From positions 1 to 40,779 of the forward strand of contig VGAF01000002.1 of NCBI GenBank assembly GCA_016870855.1: DNA of 40,779 nucleotides. Reading direction: 5' to 3'. Under the pieces are notes generated by a model. The model was not told where the DNA came from, made no database searches, and worked only from the letters and a program-made list of their open reading frames with translations. The stretch comes from Actinomycetota bacterium (GTDB lineage: Bacteria; Actinomycetota; Actinomycetes; Nanopelagicales; Nanopelagicaceae). Below, piece after piece: positions 1 to 7,064 of this stretch (within the stretch, counting starts at the first letter, position 1; every line of letters starts with the position of its first letter). Position numbers and translations under genes: made by a program.

Positions 1-3
1 CCC

Positions 4-534
4 GTGGAGCACACGAAGGCGAATTTGCGTGAATCAATCAGATTACGTCGCCGAGATAACCAATCTCACTTCAATCTTGCGCTGCTGATTGACTCTCCGG
101 AATTCCAGAGCTCCAAGGTAATCGCTAGCTATCGCTCTTTTGGCGATGAACCCAATACTGAAGAACTCAATCAACTAATTCTTAGAGCTGGAAAGAAGTT
201 ATTGCTCCCCACTCGCTTATCCGATAACTCATTGGAGTTTCGAAACTGGGATGGCGACATTGAAAAACTTAAGCGCTCTGGAAATGTGGAGGAGCCAATT
301 GGCGAGAAGTTCCTTGGTGTTATTGATCTGATGATTGTGCCTGCGTTGGCAATCGACTCCAAGGGAAATCGTCTTGGACAAGGCGGTGGTTCATATGATC
401 GCGCGCTGCGAGATTTTTCTGGAATCTCCTTAGGGATAATTAACGAAGCTGAATTCGTAGATACTTTGCCAAGTGAAATTCATGATGTGCCAGTCAAAAT
501 GGTCTTAACGCCGAGTAAGTTACTTAGAATTTAA
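4..534 (+). CDS. 5-formyltetrahydrofolate cyclo-ligase
   Basis: This 176-aa protein should convert 5-formyl-THF to 5,10-methenyl-THF using ATP, in the cytoplasm. The family signature GNRLGQGGGSYDRAL lies at about residues 121-135, and the basic N-terminus (RESIRLRRR) matches the usual start of the family. Length is normal for the family. The GTG start at base 4 is the likely one, but only three bases lie upstream, in frame and open, so a slightly earlier start cannot be excluded. The gene converges on the acyl-CoA dehydrogenase and shares its last four bases (TTAA) with that gene's stop. PurU further along acts on the same folate pool. The family assignment is firm. Confidence 0.93.
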   Translation: MEHTKANLRESIRLRRRDNQSHFNLALLIDSPEFQSSKVIASYRSFGDEPNTEELNQLILRAGKKLLLPTRLSDNSLEFRNWDGDIEKLKRSGNVEEPIGEKFLGVIDLMIVPALAIDSKGNRLGQGGGSYDRALRDFSGISLGIINEAEFVDTLPSEIHDVPVKMVLTPSKLLRI

Positions 535-1676
535 TTTACGCCGAGATTGCGCGCCATTACTAGGCGCTGAATCTGGTTTGTGCCTTCATAAATCTGGGTT
601 AGCTTTGCATCTCGCATCATCCGCTCGACTGGATAATCGTTTACATAGCCATACCCGCCTAGGACTTGTACGGCATCGGTGGTTACTTTCATAGCAACAT
701 CGGTCGCGAAACACTTTGAGGCGGCCGAGAAGAATGTTAGATCGCGTTCACCGCGCTCACTCTTTACGGCTGCGGCGTAAGTTAATTGTCGAGCCGCTTC
801 AATCTCCATCGCCATATCAGCGAGCATGAATTGAACGGCCTGGAAATCAAAGATTGGTTTTCCAAATTGGCGTCGCTCTTTTGCATACTTAGTAGCAACT
901 TCAAAAGCGCCTTGTGCAATGCCGAGAGCTTGCGCGGCGATTGTGATTCGGGTGTGGTCCAGAGTCTTCATAGCAAGGCCAAAGCCTCCGCCAATCTCGC
1001 TAATTCTTCGATCATCTCCAATTTCAACGTTATCGAAGTAGACCTCTCGAGTTGGTGAACCCTTAAAGCCCATCTTCTTTTCCGGGGCGCCAAATGAAAC
1101 GCCTGGATCGCTCTTCTCAACTACAAAAGCAGTGATCCCTTTAGCCCCTTTTTCCGGATCGGTAGATGCAAGTACGGTGTAAAACTCAGATACGCCAGCA
1201 TGAGAGATCCACTTCTTACTTCCATTTAGAACCCAACCATCACCCTTTTTTACTGCTCGGGTCTTCATCGCGGCAGCGTCAGATCCCGCTTCTGATTCAG
1301 ATAAGCAATATGAGAAACCTTTTCCTTTTGCCAGTTGGGTTAACCAACGTTCTTTCTGGGAATCATTGCCGCCCAACATCAACGGTACGGAACCAAGTTT
1401 GTTTACAGCCGGAATCAGGGAAGACGATGCACAAACTCGAGCGACTTCTTCAATAACGATAACAACGCCAAGTGAGTCAGCGCCTTCGCCACCAAATTCG
1501 ACAGGGACATGTGGTGCTGCAAGCCCTGCGGCTTGTAGCGCATCGAGAGCTTCTTGAGGGAATCGAGCATTTGCATCTACATCATGCGCAAAAGGTTGGA
1601 TCTTCTTATCTGCGAGCGCACGAACACTTTCGCGTAGCGCTACATATTCTTCGGGTAGCGAGAAGAGCGGATCCAT
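531..1676 (-). CDS. acyl-CoA dehydrogenase
   Basis: This 381-aa flavoprotein oxidises an acyl-CoA to the 2,3-enoyl-CoA and passes electrons to ETF. The N-terminal helical domain, middle beta domain (CLSESEAGSDAAAMKT at about 130-145) and C-terminal helical domain are all present. The catalytic base is the Glu in IYEGTNQIQR, about residue 364, which is the position used by short/medium-chain and branched-chain enzymes. The substrate cannot be read from sequence. The ATG at 1676 is preceded by TAGTAT and seven bases, which suggests a leaderless transcript whose -10 overlaps the stop codon of the upstream CopD-CtaG gene. It may also be read through from that gene, 10 bp upstream. Confidence 0.93.
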   Translation of the reverse strand: MDPLFSLPEEYVALRESVRALADKKIQPFAHDVDANARFPQEALDALQAAGLAAPHVPVEFGGEGADSLGVVIVIEEVARVCASSSLIPAVNKLGSVPLMLGGNDSQKERWLTQLAKGKGFSYCLSESEAGSDAAAMKTRAVKKGDGWVLNGSKKWISHAGVSEFYTVLASTDPEKGAKGITAFVVEKSDPGVSFGAPEKKMGFKGSPTREVYFDNVEIGDDRRISEIGGGFGLAMKTLDHTRITIAAQALGIAQGAFEVATKYAKERRQFGKPIFDFQAVQFMLADMAMEIEAARQLTYAAAVKSERGERDLTFFSAASKCFATDVAMKVTTDAVQVLGGYGYVNDYPVERMMRDAKLTQIYEGTNQIQRLVMARNLGVN

Positions 1677-1683
1677 AGTGGGA

Positions 1684-1689
1684 ATACTA
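1684..1689 (-). promoter_or_regulatory. -10 element of the acyl-CoA dehydrogenase gene
   Basis: On the minus strand TAGTAT is followed by 7 bases and then the ATG at 1676, with no Shine-Dalgarno. The TAG stop codon of the upstream CopD-CtaG gene is the first half of this hexamer. I infer a leaderless internal promoter. Confidence 0.5.
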
Positions 1690-3462
1690 CGAGTCCTTTC
1701 GGCGCTCGGCGAGTTTAGATAGATACTCGTTATACTCCGCTAAATCACGCTCTGAATTCTTATCTGCTCGTTTTGCTTCACGTGCATCCGAGCGCATCCA
1801 TTGGATAAAGGTTGCAACTAGAGCGATGATGATTGGAATCTCGCCCATCGCCCAACCAATTGCTGCTCCGGTTTTCTGATCAGCTAGTAGGTCTGTGGCC
1901 CAAGGGCGTTCTAACGAAGCGTAGTAGCCACCATCAATCAAAGTGTTCGATGCTTGTAGCGCTATCGAGAAGAAGGCGTGGATACTGATTGCTCCGAGAA
2001 GAATCACCACTCGGACTAGATGATGAACCTTTTTTGGATTTGGATCAATGCCGACAATTACATGAAAGAAGAGCAGCCCAGCGGCTATGAAATGAAAGTT
2101 CATTAAAAGATGCCCGAAGTGGCTCGACATCAAATCTCCAAATAGCGGCGTGAAGTAAAGAGCAAAGAGGGAACCATCAAAAATTGCCAAGGCCACAATT
2201 GGATTTGTCCAGATTCCAGTAAGCCTTGAATGGAGCGATTCAATCAACCAACCGCGGATACCGCGCTCTTCTTTTCTCCTTCCAATCGGGAGGGAGCGGA
2301 GAGCTAAAGTAATCGGCGCGCTTAACACAATAAAAATCGGTGCGATCATGCTCAAGATCATGTGAGCAATCATGTGATACTGAAATGAAAAGATTGCGTA
2401 AAGTCCAAGTCCACCACTTGTGCTGTAATCCAAAAGTGAGATTCCGATCGCAAAGGCAATAGTTCTTCCTACTGGCCACTTATCGCCACGGCGAGCGAGA
2501 ACTACTACGCCACGGATGTAGAGCGCGGTGGCAAATACAAGTGCGCCGAGCATTAGCGCATCTGCTTCATATTCAAAGAAGAGTCGTTGCCAAGTTGGTT
2601 CTGGCGGCATGCCTACACCAGTGATCTCCTTTACTCGGTCATATTCATAGTCGCTCTCAACAATCGGGGTGAAGCGAGAGAGAAGTGATCCGATCGCCGT
2701 AACCAAGAGAAGCAGCGCTACTTCAAATCGAATTAAGCTTGAATCGGCCAGGCTCTTACGAATCTTTATTGCGGTAAGAGCGATGAAACCAAGAAGTCCG
2801 ACCTTGAGAAGTATTAGCGCTCCATATGTAGTCAACCAATCGCGCGAGAACCCCAGTCTCAATATCGAACTTGTACTCCCGCTAAGTACCACAGCAACCA
2901 AAGACCAGGTCGCAATCACTCCAACTCTTGTGATAACTAATCTTCGAGTTACTTCATCCATGAAGAGAAGTGAAGCGACCGCGCCAATCCACGAGGAAAA
3001 TGCGATGACATGAATTATGAGAGAACCAATAGCTAGGCCATGGCCACTTGCTTGGCTTGTGTGGCTCTGAAAGAGCGGCGCAACAACCCCTATCGTTGCG
3101 ATCCAATAAGCAATGAACGCACCGCCAACTCTCCGAACTCTTCCTAGGATCAATAAAAGTAAGACGGCGGTGAGAACTTGAATGAGTTGCAATCTTCCCA
3201 AAGCTGTCTGAGTTACGTATGAGCGAATCGTTGTGAGATCAAGCATTGAAACAATTGAGGACTCAAAGAGATTTGCCAGAGTAGCTAGAAGACTTCCAAA
3301 AGTTGAAACTGCCCACAACAAGACAACAAAAGGAAGAATCTTTCGCAGTCTCAATGAGGAATCAGCTAGACGTCCGCCAACTTCTGGAAAGAGGAAGGTG
3401 AGAGATAACAACGCTCCCATTACCAAAGCTCCAGTGAGAGTATTCAATAAATCAAAGAGCAC
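1687..3462 (-). CDS. CopD-CtaG fusion membrane protein (copper handling / cytochrome oxidase assembly)
   Basis: This 591-aa polytopic membrane protein has an N-terminal half resembling the copper-resistance CopD domain (several helices, up to about residue 250). Its C-terminal half resembles the caa3-type oxidase assembly factor CtaG, with conserved His-rich helix segments such as FQYHMIAHMILSM and LLMNFHFIAAG. Fusions of this kind are common in actinobacteria and are thought to move copper across or within the membrane for oxidase assembly. The short C-terminal tail is charged and probably cytoplasmic. The GTG start at 3462 is supported by GAGGTGG five bases upstream. A short overlapping leader ORF may sit just before it. 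The gene is transcribed away from fmdB from an apparently shared promoter. Confidence 0.87.
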   Translation of the reverse strand: MLFDLLNTLTGALVMGALLSLTFLFPEVGGRLADSSLRLRKILPFVVLLWAVSTFGSLLATLANLFESSIVSMLDLTTIRSYVTQTALGRLQLIQVLTAVLLLLILGRVRRVGGAFIAYWIATIGVVAPLFQSHTSQASGHGLAIGSLIIHVIAFSSWIGAVASLLFMDEVTRRLVITRVGVIATWSLVAVVLSGSTSSILRLGFSRDWLTTYGALILLKVGLLGFIALTAIKIRKSLADSSLIRFEVALLLLVTAIGSLLSRFTPIVESDYEYDRVKEITGVGMPPEPTWQRLFFEYEADALMLGALVFATALYIRGVVVLARRGDKWPVGRTIAFAIGISLLDYSTSGGLGLYAIFSFQYHMIAHMILSMIAPIFIVLSAPITLALRSLPIGRRKEERGIRGWLIESLHSRLTGIWTNPIVALAIFDGSLFALYFTPLFGDLMSSHFGHLLMNFHFIAAGLLFFHVIVGIDPNPKKVHHLVRVVILLGAISIHAFFSIALQASNTLIDGGYYASLERPWATDLLADQKTGAAIGWAMGEIPIIIALVATFIQWMRSDAREAKRADKNSERDLAEYNEYLSKLAERRKDS

Positions 3463-3493
3463 TAGCCACCTCGATTAGAAGAATCGCCATCAC
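3452..3493 (-). CDS. possible leaderless leader peptide upstream of CopD-CtaG
   Basis: A 13-codon frame (GTG ATG GCG ATT..., predicted MMAILLIEVASAL) begins 7 bases after a TAATCT hexamer on the minus strand, the spacing seen for leaderless genes in this window. It ends with a TGA that overlaps the CopD-CtaG start by 11 bases in another frame. The arrangement would allow translational coupling from a leaderless start to the downstream Shine-Dalgarno start. No homologue is known to me, and it could be chance. Confidence 0.2.
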   Translation of the reverse strand: MMAILLIEVASAL

Positions 3494-3498
3494 GTACC

Positions 3499-3506
3499 TA
3501 AGATTA
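3499..3506. promoter_or_regulatory. two-way promoter between CopD-CtaG and fmdB
   Basis: TAAGATTA contains TAAGAT on the plus strand, ending 6 bases before the fmdB GTG (3511). It also contains TAATCT on the minus strand, ending 7 bases before 3493. The two predicted start points are 18 bp apart. The hexamers and spacing are seen directly; divergent transcription is inferred. Confidence 0.5.
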
Positions 3507-3510
3507 CGCC

Positions 3511-3756
3511 GTGCCTACCTACCAATATCAATGTGAAGCTGAGCATGAATTCGAGGTAGTCCAATCATTCACAGATGCCGCTATAGATACCTGCCCCGAG
3601 TGTGGCGCAAAGGCACGTAAGGTCTATTCAAATGTTGGGGTCGTTTTTAAAGGATCTGGCTTCTATAAGACAGATTCGAAAAAATCAGAGACGAAAACTG
3701 ATTCAAAACCCGCAGCTAAACCAGCTGCAAAACCAGAGAGTAAATCCGAGAGTTAA
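3511..3756 (+). CDS. FmdB-family zinc ribbon protein with one lost cysteine
   Basis: This 81-aa protein has the FmdB/CxxC_CxxC_SSSS N-terminus (MPTYQYQC...FEVVQSF) followed by CPECG and the conserved VGVVFKGSGFY segment. Function in this family is regulatory or unknown. The usual first pair of cysteines is CxxC, but here it reads C8-E-A-E11, so only C8, C28 and C31 remain. Zinc binding may therefore be altered. The C-terminus is a low-complexity Lys/Ala/Pro/Ser tail typical of actinobacterial members. The GTG start is supported by TAAGAT six bases upstream, and there is no Shine-Dalgarno. Its stop overlaps the stop of the opposing 38-aa ORF. Confidence 0.85.
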   Translation: MPTYQYQCEAEHEFEVVQSFTDAAIDTCPECGAKARKVYSNVGVVFKGSGFYKTDSKKSETKTDSKPAAKPAAKPESKSES

Positions 3757-3869
3757 TCGTGGTGCGGCGGCTTATCCGCCTTTATCTCTTCTTCTCGCTT
3801 CGATTTGTCAGCAAGGTCACTCTCATCATCTCTCTCATCACTAGTTACCAAAGGAAAGATTTCACTCAT
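3753..3869 (-). CDS. small acidic protein, 38 aa, not in the ORF track
   Basis: This reading frame runs from ATG 3869 to TAA 3753 and encodes a highly charged peptide beginning MSEIFPLVTSDERDDESDL and ending PPHHD. It has no cysteine or membrane segment and is probably disordered. Three points support it. It fills the fmdB-mmpL gap completely. Its stop overlaps the fmdB stop as TTAA, as at other convergent junctions here. A CATACT hexamer ends six bases before its ATG, forming one arm of the symmetric promoter shared with mmpL. I do not recognise a family. It could be chance, but the position argues for a real gene. Confidence 0.5.
   Translation of the reverse strand: MSEIFPLVTSDERDDESDLADKSKREEEIKADKPPHHD
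3766..3787 (+). terminator. weak hairpin after fmdB
   Basis: GGCGG-CTTAT-CCGCC is followed by TTTATCTC. It could end fmdB transcription, but it has only five stem pairs and no clean T-run, and it lies inside the opposing 38-aa ORF. Confidence 0.25.
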
Positions 3870-3881
3870 ACTCCTAGTATG
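3867..3881. promoter_or_regulatory. palindromic two-way promoter between the 38-aa ORF and mmpL
   Basis: CATACTCCTAGTATG is a perfect 6-3-6 inverted repeat. On the plus strand TAGTAT (3875-3880) ends 6 bases before the mmpL GTG at 3887. On the minus strand CATACT (3881-3876) ends 6 bases before the ATG at 3869. The two predicted start points are 18 bp apart. It could also be an operator for a dimeric repressor. Confidence 0.5.
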
Positions 3882-3886
3882 ACAGT

Positions 3887-6004
3887 GTGAAGACGACTTC
3901 TATGTTTGAAAGACTTGGTCATTCGATAGCTAGACGGAGCAAGGCGATCTTCCTACTTGCTATAACCGCAGTGCTTGTATTCGGAACACTTGGAACCCAA
4001 GTCTTCTCAAGGTTCGATTCCGGTGGCTACTCAGACCCGAATAGTGACTCAGCCAAAGTTTGGGAGTACCTCGAAGATACCTTCGGCGTTAAAGACCCAG
4101 CCGTTGTAATCGCACTTGAGTCTTCGGCTGGTTCCGTTGATGCCGAAGCAACGGTCACAGCCGCTACCGCTCTTGAAAGTGAGTTACGTGCCGAGCCAAG
4201 CGCTGAGAACGTACTTTCTTATTGGAGCGCAGGAAGAAACCCCGCTTTTAAGAGTACCGATGGAACGGCCGCTTACATCTTTATCTATCTTAAATCTGAA
4301 GACTTTACTGAGATCGATTCACTCGGTGGCTATTACCAAGAGAAATATGAAGGCGAGTATCAAGACCAACGAATTCGAGTTTCCGGCGGCGCAGTATTCG
4401 CAAATGCTATTAACGGAAGAATCCAAGATGATTTAAAGCTCTCTGAAGCAATCTCGATTCCAATCACCTTTATCTTGCTCGTTTTAGTCTTTGGCGCGCT
4501 AGTAGCTTCGGCAATGCCGCTCATCATTGGAGTAACTGCAATCTTGGGCACCTTCTTTGGCCTCTATCTACTTACCCTCATTACAGATGTAAGTATCTTT
4601 GCGCTGAATTTGACGACTGGTTTGGGTCTTGGTTTAGGAATTGATTACGCCCTCTTAATAGTAAATAGATTTAGGGAAGAGTTACGTCGCGGCATAAGTC
4701 GTGAAGATGCGATCGTTAACACGATGAGAAGCGCTGGTAAGACCGTGTTCTACTCTGGCTTGACCGTTGTACTTACTCTAGTTTCGCTCACTTTCTTTCC
4801 GATGAACTTCCTTAAATCGATGGGCTATGCCGGTGCAATCGTCGTTGCTCTCGCTGTAGTTGGAGCGTTAATTCCGCTTCCCGCACTATTGATGATGCTT
4901 GGTGAGAGAGTAAATAAGGGCGTAGTTCGAAAGAAGGGACTAAAACCTAAAGAGGATGGCGGCTGGGCTCGTCTCTCTAGATTTGTTATGCGCCGACCAG
5001 TTCCAGTTGTTGCCTTCTCGCTTCTTCTTCTTGGCTTAATGATTGCTCCACTTACAAATGTGAAGTTCTCCCAAGTTGATTCCAGCGTGTTGCCAGCAAG
5101 TGATCCCGCCTATCAGGCTTCCGCTTTTATTCAAGAGAAGTTCCCCGGCGAAGAGAGCAACCCGATTGAGATTGTCTTCCCATCTGGCGCGAGCAATGTT
5201 GAGGCAATAAGTGCTTATGCGACTCGAGTTGGCCAAGTCACCGATATCGTCCGCGTCGGTGTACCGGAAGTAAAAGGTGAAGCCGTTCGACTAGTCGCAA
5301 TTCACTCGATGGCTCCTCGCACTCCCGAAGCTCAAGCGCTCATAAATGAGATTAGAGCGATTGAGTCTCCATTAGAAGTTCTTGTAGGCGGAGTTGCAGC
5401 GGATTACGCCGATACACAAGATGCGATTGCTGACATGCTGCCATGGGTGCTCCTATGGATTACCATCACAGTTCTGATTCTCCTCTTCTTGTTTACCGGC
5501 TCAGTACTTCTTCCAATCAAAGCGATAGTTCTGAACTTCCTTTCCCTTGCAGCAACAATGGGAGTTTTGACTTGGGTCTTTATCGATGGAAATTTGAACT
5601 TCCTGACTGGTGATTTCATAAATACTGGAGCTCTCGATACAAGTACCCTCGTTCTAGTCGCGGTCGTCGCATTCGGACTTTCGATGGACTACGAAGTATT
5701 CCTACTCTCCCGAATCAAAGAAGAACATGATGCTGGTCGCTCAAATATCGAATCAGTCGCGCTAGGACTTCAAAAATCAGCGCGCATCATTACCGCGGCC
5801 GCGATGATTCTTGCAGTCGTCTTCGCAGCATTCGTCATCAGCGGTGTTACCTCCATCAAAACCATGGGATTTGGAATCGCCTTTGCAATTCTCTTGGATG
5901 CGACCCTGGTCCGGGCATTCCTAGTTCCTGGCTTGATGCGACTCTTTGGTGATTGGAATTGGTGGGCGCCGAAAGCGCTCCAAAGATTCAAGATCAACCA
6001 CTAG
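3887..6004 (+). CDS. MMPL/RND-family transporter
   Basis: This 705-aa protein has the RND pattern of two repeated halves. Each half has one N-terminal helix, a large external loop (about residues 45-180 and 395-520) and a bundle of five helices. Family motifs are GLGLGIDYALLIVNRFREE in the first half and GLSMDYEVFLLSRIKEEHD in the second. The Asp-Tyr pairs correspond to the proton-relay residues of MmpL proteins. The substrate is unknown; relatives export lipids or drugs using the proton gradient. The GTG start lies six bases after TAGTAT with no Shine-Dalgarno. Nothing nearby suggests a lipid synthesis cluster. Confidence 0.9.
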   Translation: MKTTSMFERLGHSIARRSKAIFLLAITAVLVFGTLGTQVFSRFDSGGYSDPNSDSAKVWEYLEDTFGVKDPAVVIALESSAGSVDAEATVTAATALESELRAEPSAENVLSYWSAGRNPAFKSTDGTAAYIFIYLKSEDFTEIDSLGGYYQEKYEGEYQDQRIRVSGGAVFANAINGRIQDDLKLSEAISIPITFILLVLVFGALVASAMPLIIGVTAILGTFFGLYLLTLITDVSIFALNLTTGLGLGLGIDYALLIVNRFREELRRGISREDAIVNTMRSAGKTVFYSGLTVVLTLVSLTFFPMNFLKSMGYAGAIVVALAVVGALIPLPALLMMLGERVNKGVVRKKGLKPKEDGGWARLSRFVMRRPVPVVAFSLLLLGLMIAPLTNVKFSQVDSSVLPASDPAYQASAFIQEKFPGEESNPIEIVFPSGASNVEAISAYATRVGQVTDIVRVGVPEVKGEAVRLVAIHSMAPRTPEAQALINEIRAIESPLEVLVGGVAADYADTQDAIADMLPWVLLWITITVLILLFLFTGSVLLPIKAIVLNFLSLAATMGVLTWVFIDGNLNFLTGDFINTGALDTSTLVLVAVVAFGLSMDYEVFLLSRIKEEHDAGRSNIESVALGLQKSARIITAAAMILAVVFAAFVISGVTSIKTMGFGIAFAILLDATLVRAFLVPGLMRLFGDWNWWAPKALQRFKINH

Positions 6005-6015
6005 CTCGTAACACT

Positions 6016-6021
6016 TAGACT
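6016..6021 (+). promoter_or_regulatory. -10 element of purU
   Basis: TAGACT ends exactly six bases before the GTG start of purU at 6028, in the short gap after mmpL. There is no Shine-Dalgarno, so a leaderless transcript is predicted. Confidence 0.5.
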
Positions 6022-6027
6022 ACGTGG

Positions 6028-6870
6028 GTGGAAATCCTCGCCACCCTTCAATGTGAAGATCGAAGCGGCATCGTTAATGCCTTGACCTCTGCTGTCCTGG
6101 AGATCAATGGCAACATCTTGGAGAACCAACAGTTCACCGATTCGATCACCAATACCTTTGTGATGCGCACCCGCTTTGAATTCAGCGGCAGCCTTACTGA
6201 TGCGAAAACTAGTCTCTCGGCCCGTCTCTCCCGGTTCAATCCAACTCTTAATATCCGTGATGCCAACCAAGCTAAGCGAGCTCTAATTCTTGTAACGAAA
6301 GCAAGCCACTGTTTACGCGATCTTCTGTACCTTCGAGATCTAGAGGAGATGCCAGCCGATTTTCCAGTTGTAGTCGGCAATCATGAAGACCTAAAGCCGC
6401 TGGTTGAATCCCATGGAATTCCCTTCGTTTACCTAGATACCGAGAAGTTAGCTAAAGAGGAAGTGGAGCGAGAAATTGAAGGCTTAACCAAGGCACACAA
6501 TATTGATTTCCTCATCCTTGCCCGATACATGCAGATTCTCTCACCCGAGTTCTGTAGAAACTTCGCAGATCGCATCATCAATATCCATCACTCTTTTCTT
6601 CCTGGCTTCAAAGGCGCTCGCCCCTATCACCAAGCTCATGACAAGGGCGTAAAGGTAATTGGAGCGACGGCGCACTTTGTTACTTCCGATCTTGATGAAG
6701 GACCAATCATTGAACAAGATGTAACGCGGGTTAACCACGCTGCAAGCCCGGAAGAGTTTGTTGCAATTGGGCGCGATATTGAACGGCGCGTTCTCTCTAG
6801 CGCGGTAAAACTTTATGCTGAAGATCGAATATTTATTGTTGGAAATCGAACCATTGTTTTCTCAAAATAA
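6028..6870 (+). CDS. purU: formyltetrahydrofolate deformylase PurU
   Basis: This 280-aa cytoplasmic enzyme hydrolyses 10-formyl-THF to formate and THF, balancing the one-carbon pool. An ACT domain occupies about residues 1-80 (ATLQCEDRSGIVNALTSAVL). A formyl-transferase-fold domain follows, with NIHHSFLPGFKGARPYHQA and DLDEGPIIEQDV, which hold the Asn, His and Asp of the active site. Length matches the family (about 280). The GTG at 6028 is chosen because MEILATLQCEDRSG aligns with usual starts and a TAGACT lies six bases upstream. The 5-formyl-THF cyclo-ligase at the window start works on the same cofactors. Confidence 0.95.
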   Translation: MEILATLQCEDRSGIVNALTSAVLEINGNILENQQFTDSITNTFVMRTRFEFSGSLTDAKTSLSARLSRFNPTLNIRDANQAKRALILVTKASHCLRDLLYLRDLEEMPADFPVVVGNHEDLKPLVESHGIPFVYLDTEKLAKEEVEREIEGLTKAHNIDFLILARYMQILSPEFCRNFADRIINIHHSFLPGFKGARPYHQAHDKGVKVIGATAHFVTSDLDEGPIIEQDVTRVNHAASPEEFVAIGRDIERRVLSSAVKLYAEDRIFIVGNRTIVFSK

Positions 6871-6883
6871 TCAATTTTTAAAG

Positions 6884-6956
6884 TGTCCTTGGCCGGAGTT
6901 GAACCGGCGACCTACCGCTTAGGAGGCGGTTGCTCTATCCACTGAGCTACAAGGAC
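6884..6956 (-). tRNA. tRNA-Arg (anticodon CCT)
   Basis: The minus strand folds as a cloverleaf. The acceptor GTCCTTG pairs with CAAGGAC, the D-arm begins TAGCTCAGTGG, the anticodon arm is ACCGC-CTCCTAA-GCGGT, and the T-arm is GCCGG-TTCAACT-CCGGC. The discriminator is A and CCA is not encoded. The anticodon CCT reads AGG. The ORF-track start at 6930 for the next gene lies inside this tRNA and is therefore wrong. Confidence 0.96.
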
Positions 6957-6974
6957 TTATCTGAGAATTATCTA

Positions 6975-7003
6975 ATAATAATTGAGCGTAATCACGCGGT
7001 AAA
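6975..7003 (-). promoter_or_regulatory. promoter of tRNA-Arg
   Basis: On the minus strand TTTACC (7003-6998), a 17-bp spacer and TATTAT (6980-6975) form a good sigma-70-type promoter. The predicted start is about 12 bases before the tRNA 5' end. Confidence 0.5.
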
Positions 7004-7064
7004 TTGCTTTAAAAATTACTCTGAGTTAAACTCCATTCAAATCTCGTTTGGAGTTGATTTCACC

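Noticed and set aside
2669-3013. 114-aa plus-strand ORF inside CopD-CtaG
   Set aside because: It is a shadow of the real minus-strand gene, with no ribosome site or recognisable motif. The same applies to the other nested ORFs such as 16046-style and 29012-29377 frames.
6930-7064. N-terminal 45 codons of the ORF-track entry 6930-8291
   Set aside because: They overlap the tRNA-Arg gene; the protein homology begins at ATG 7065.
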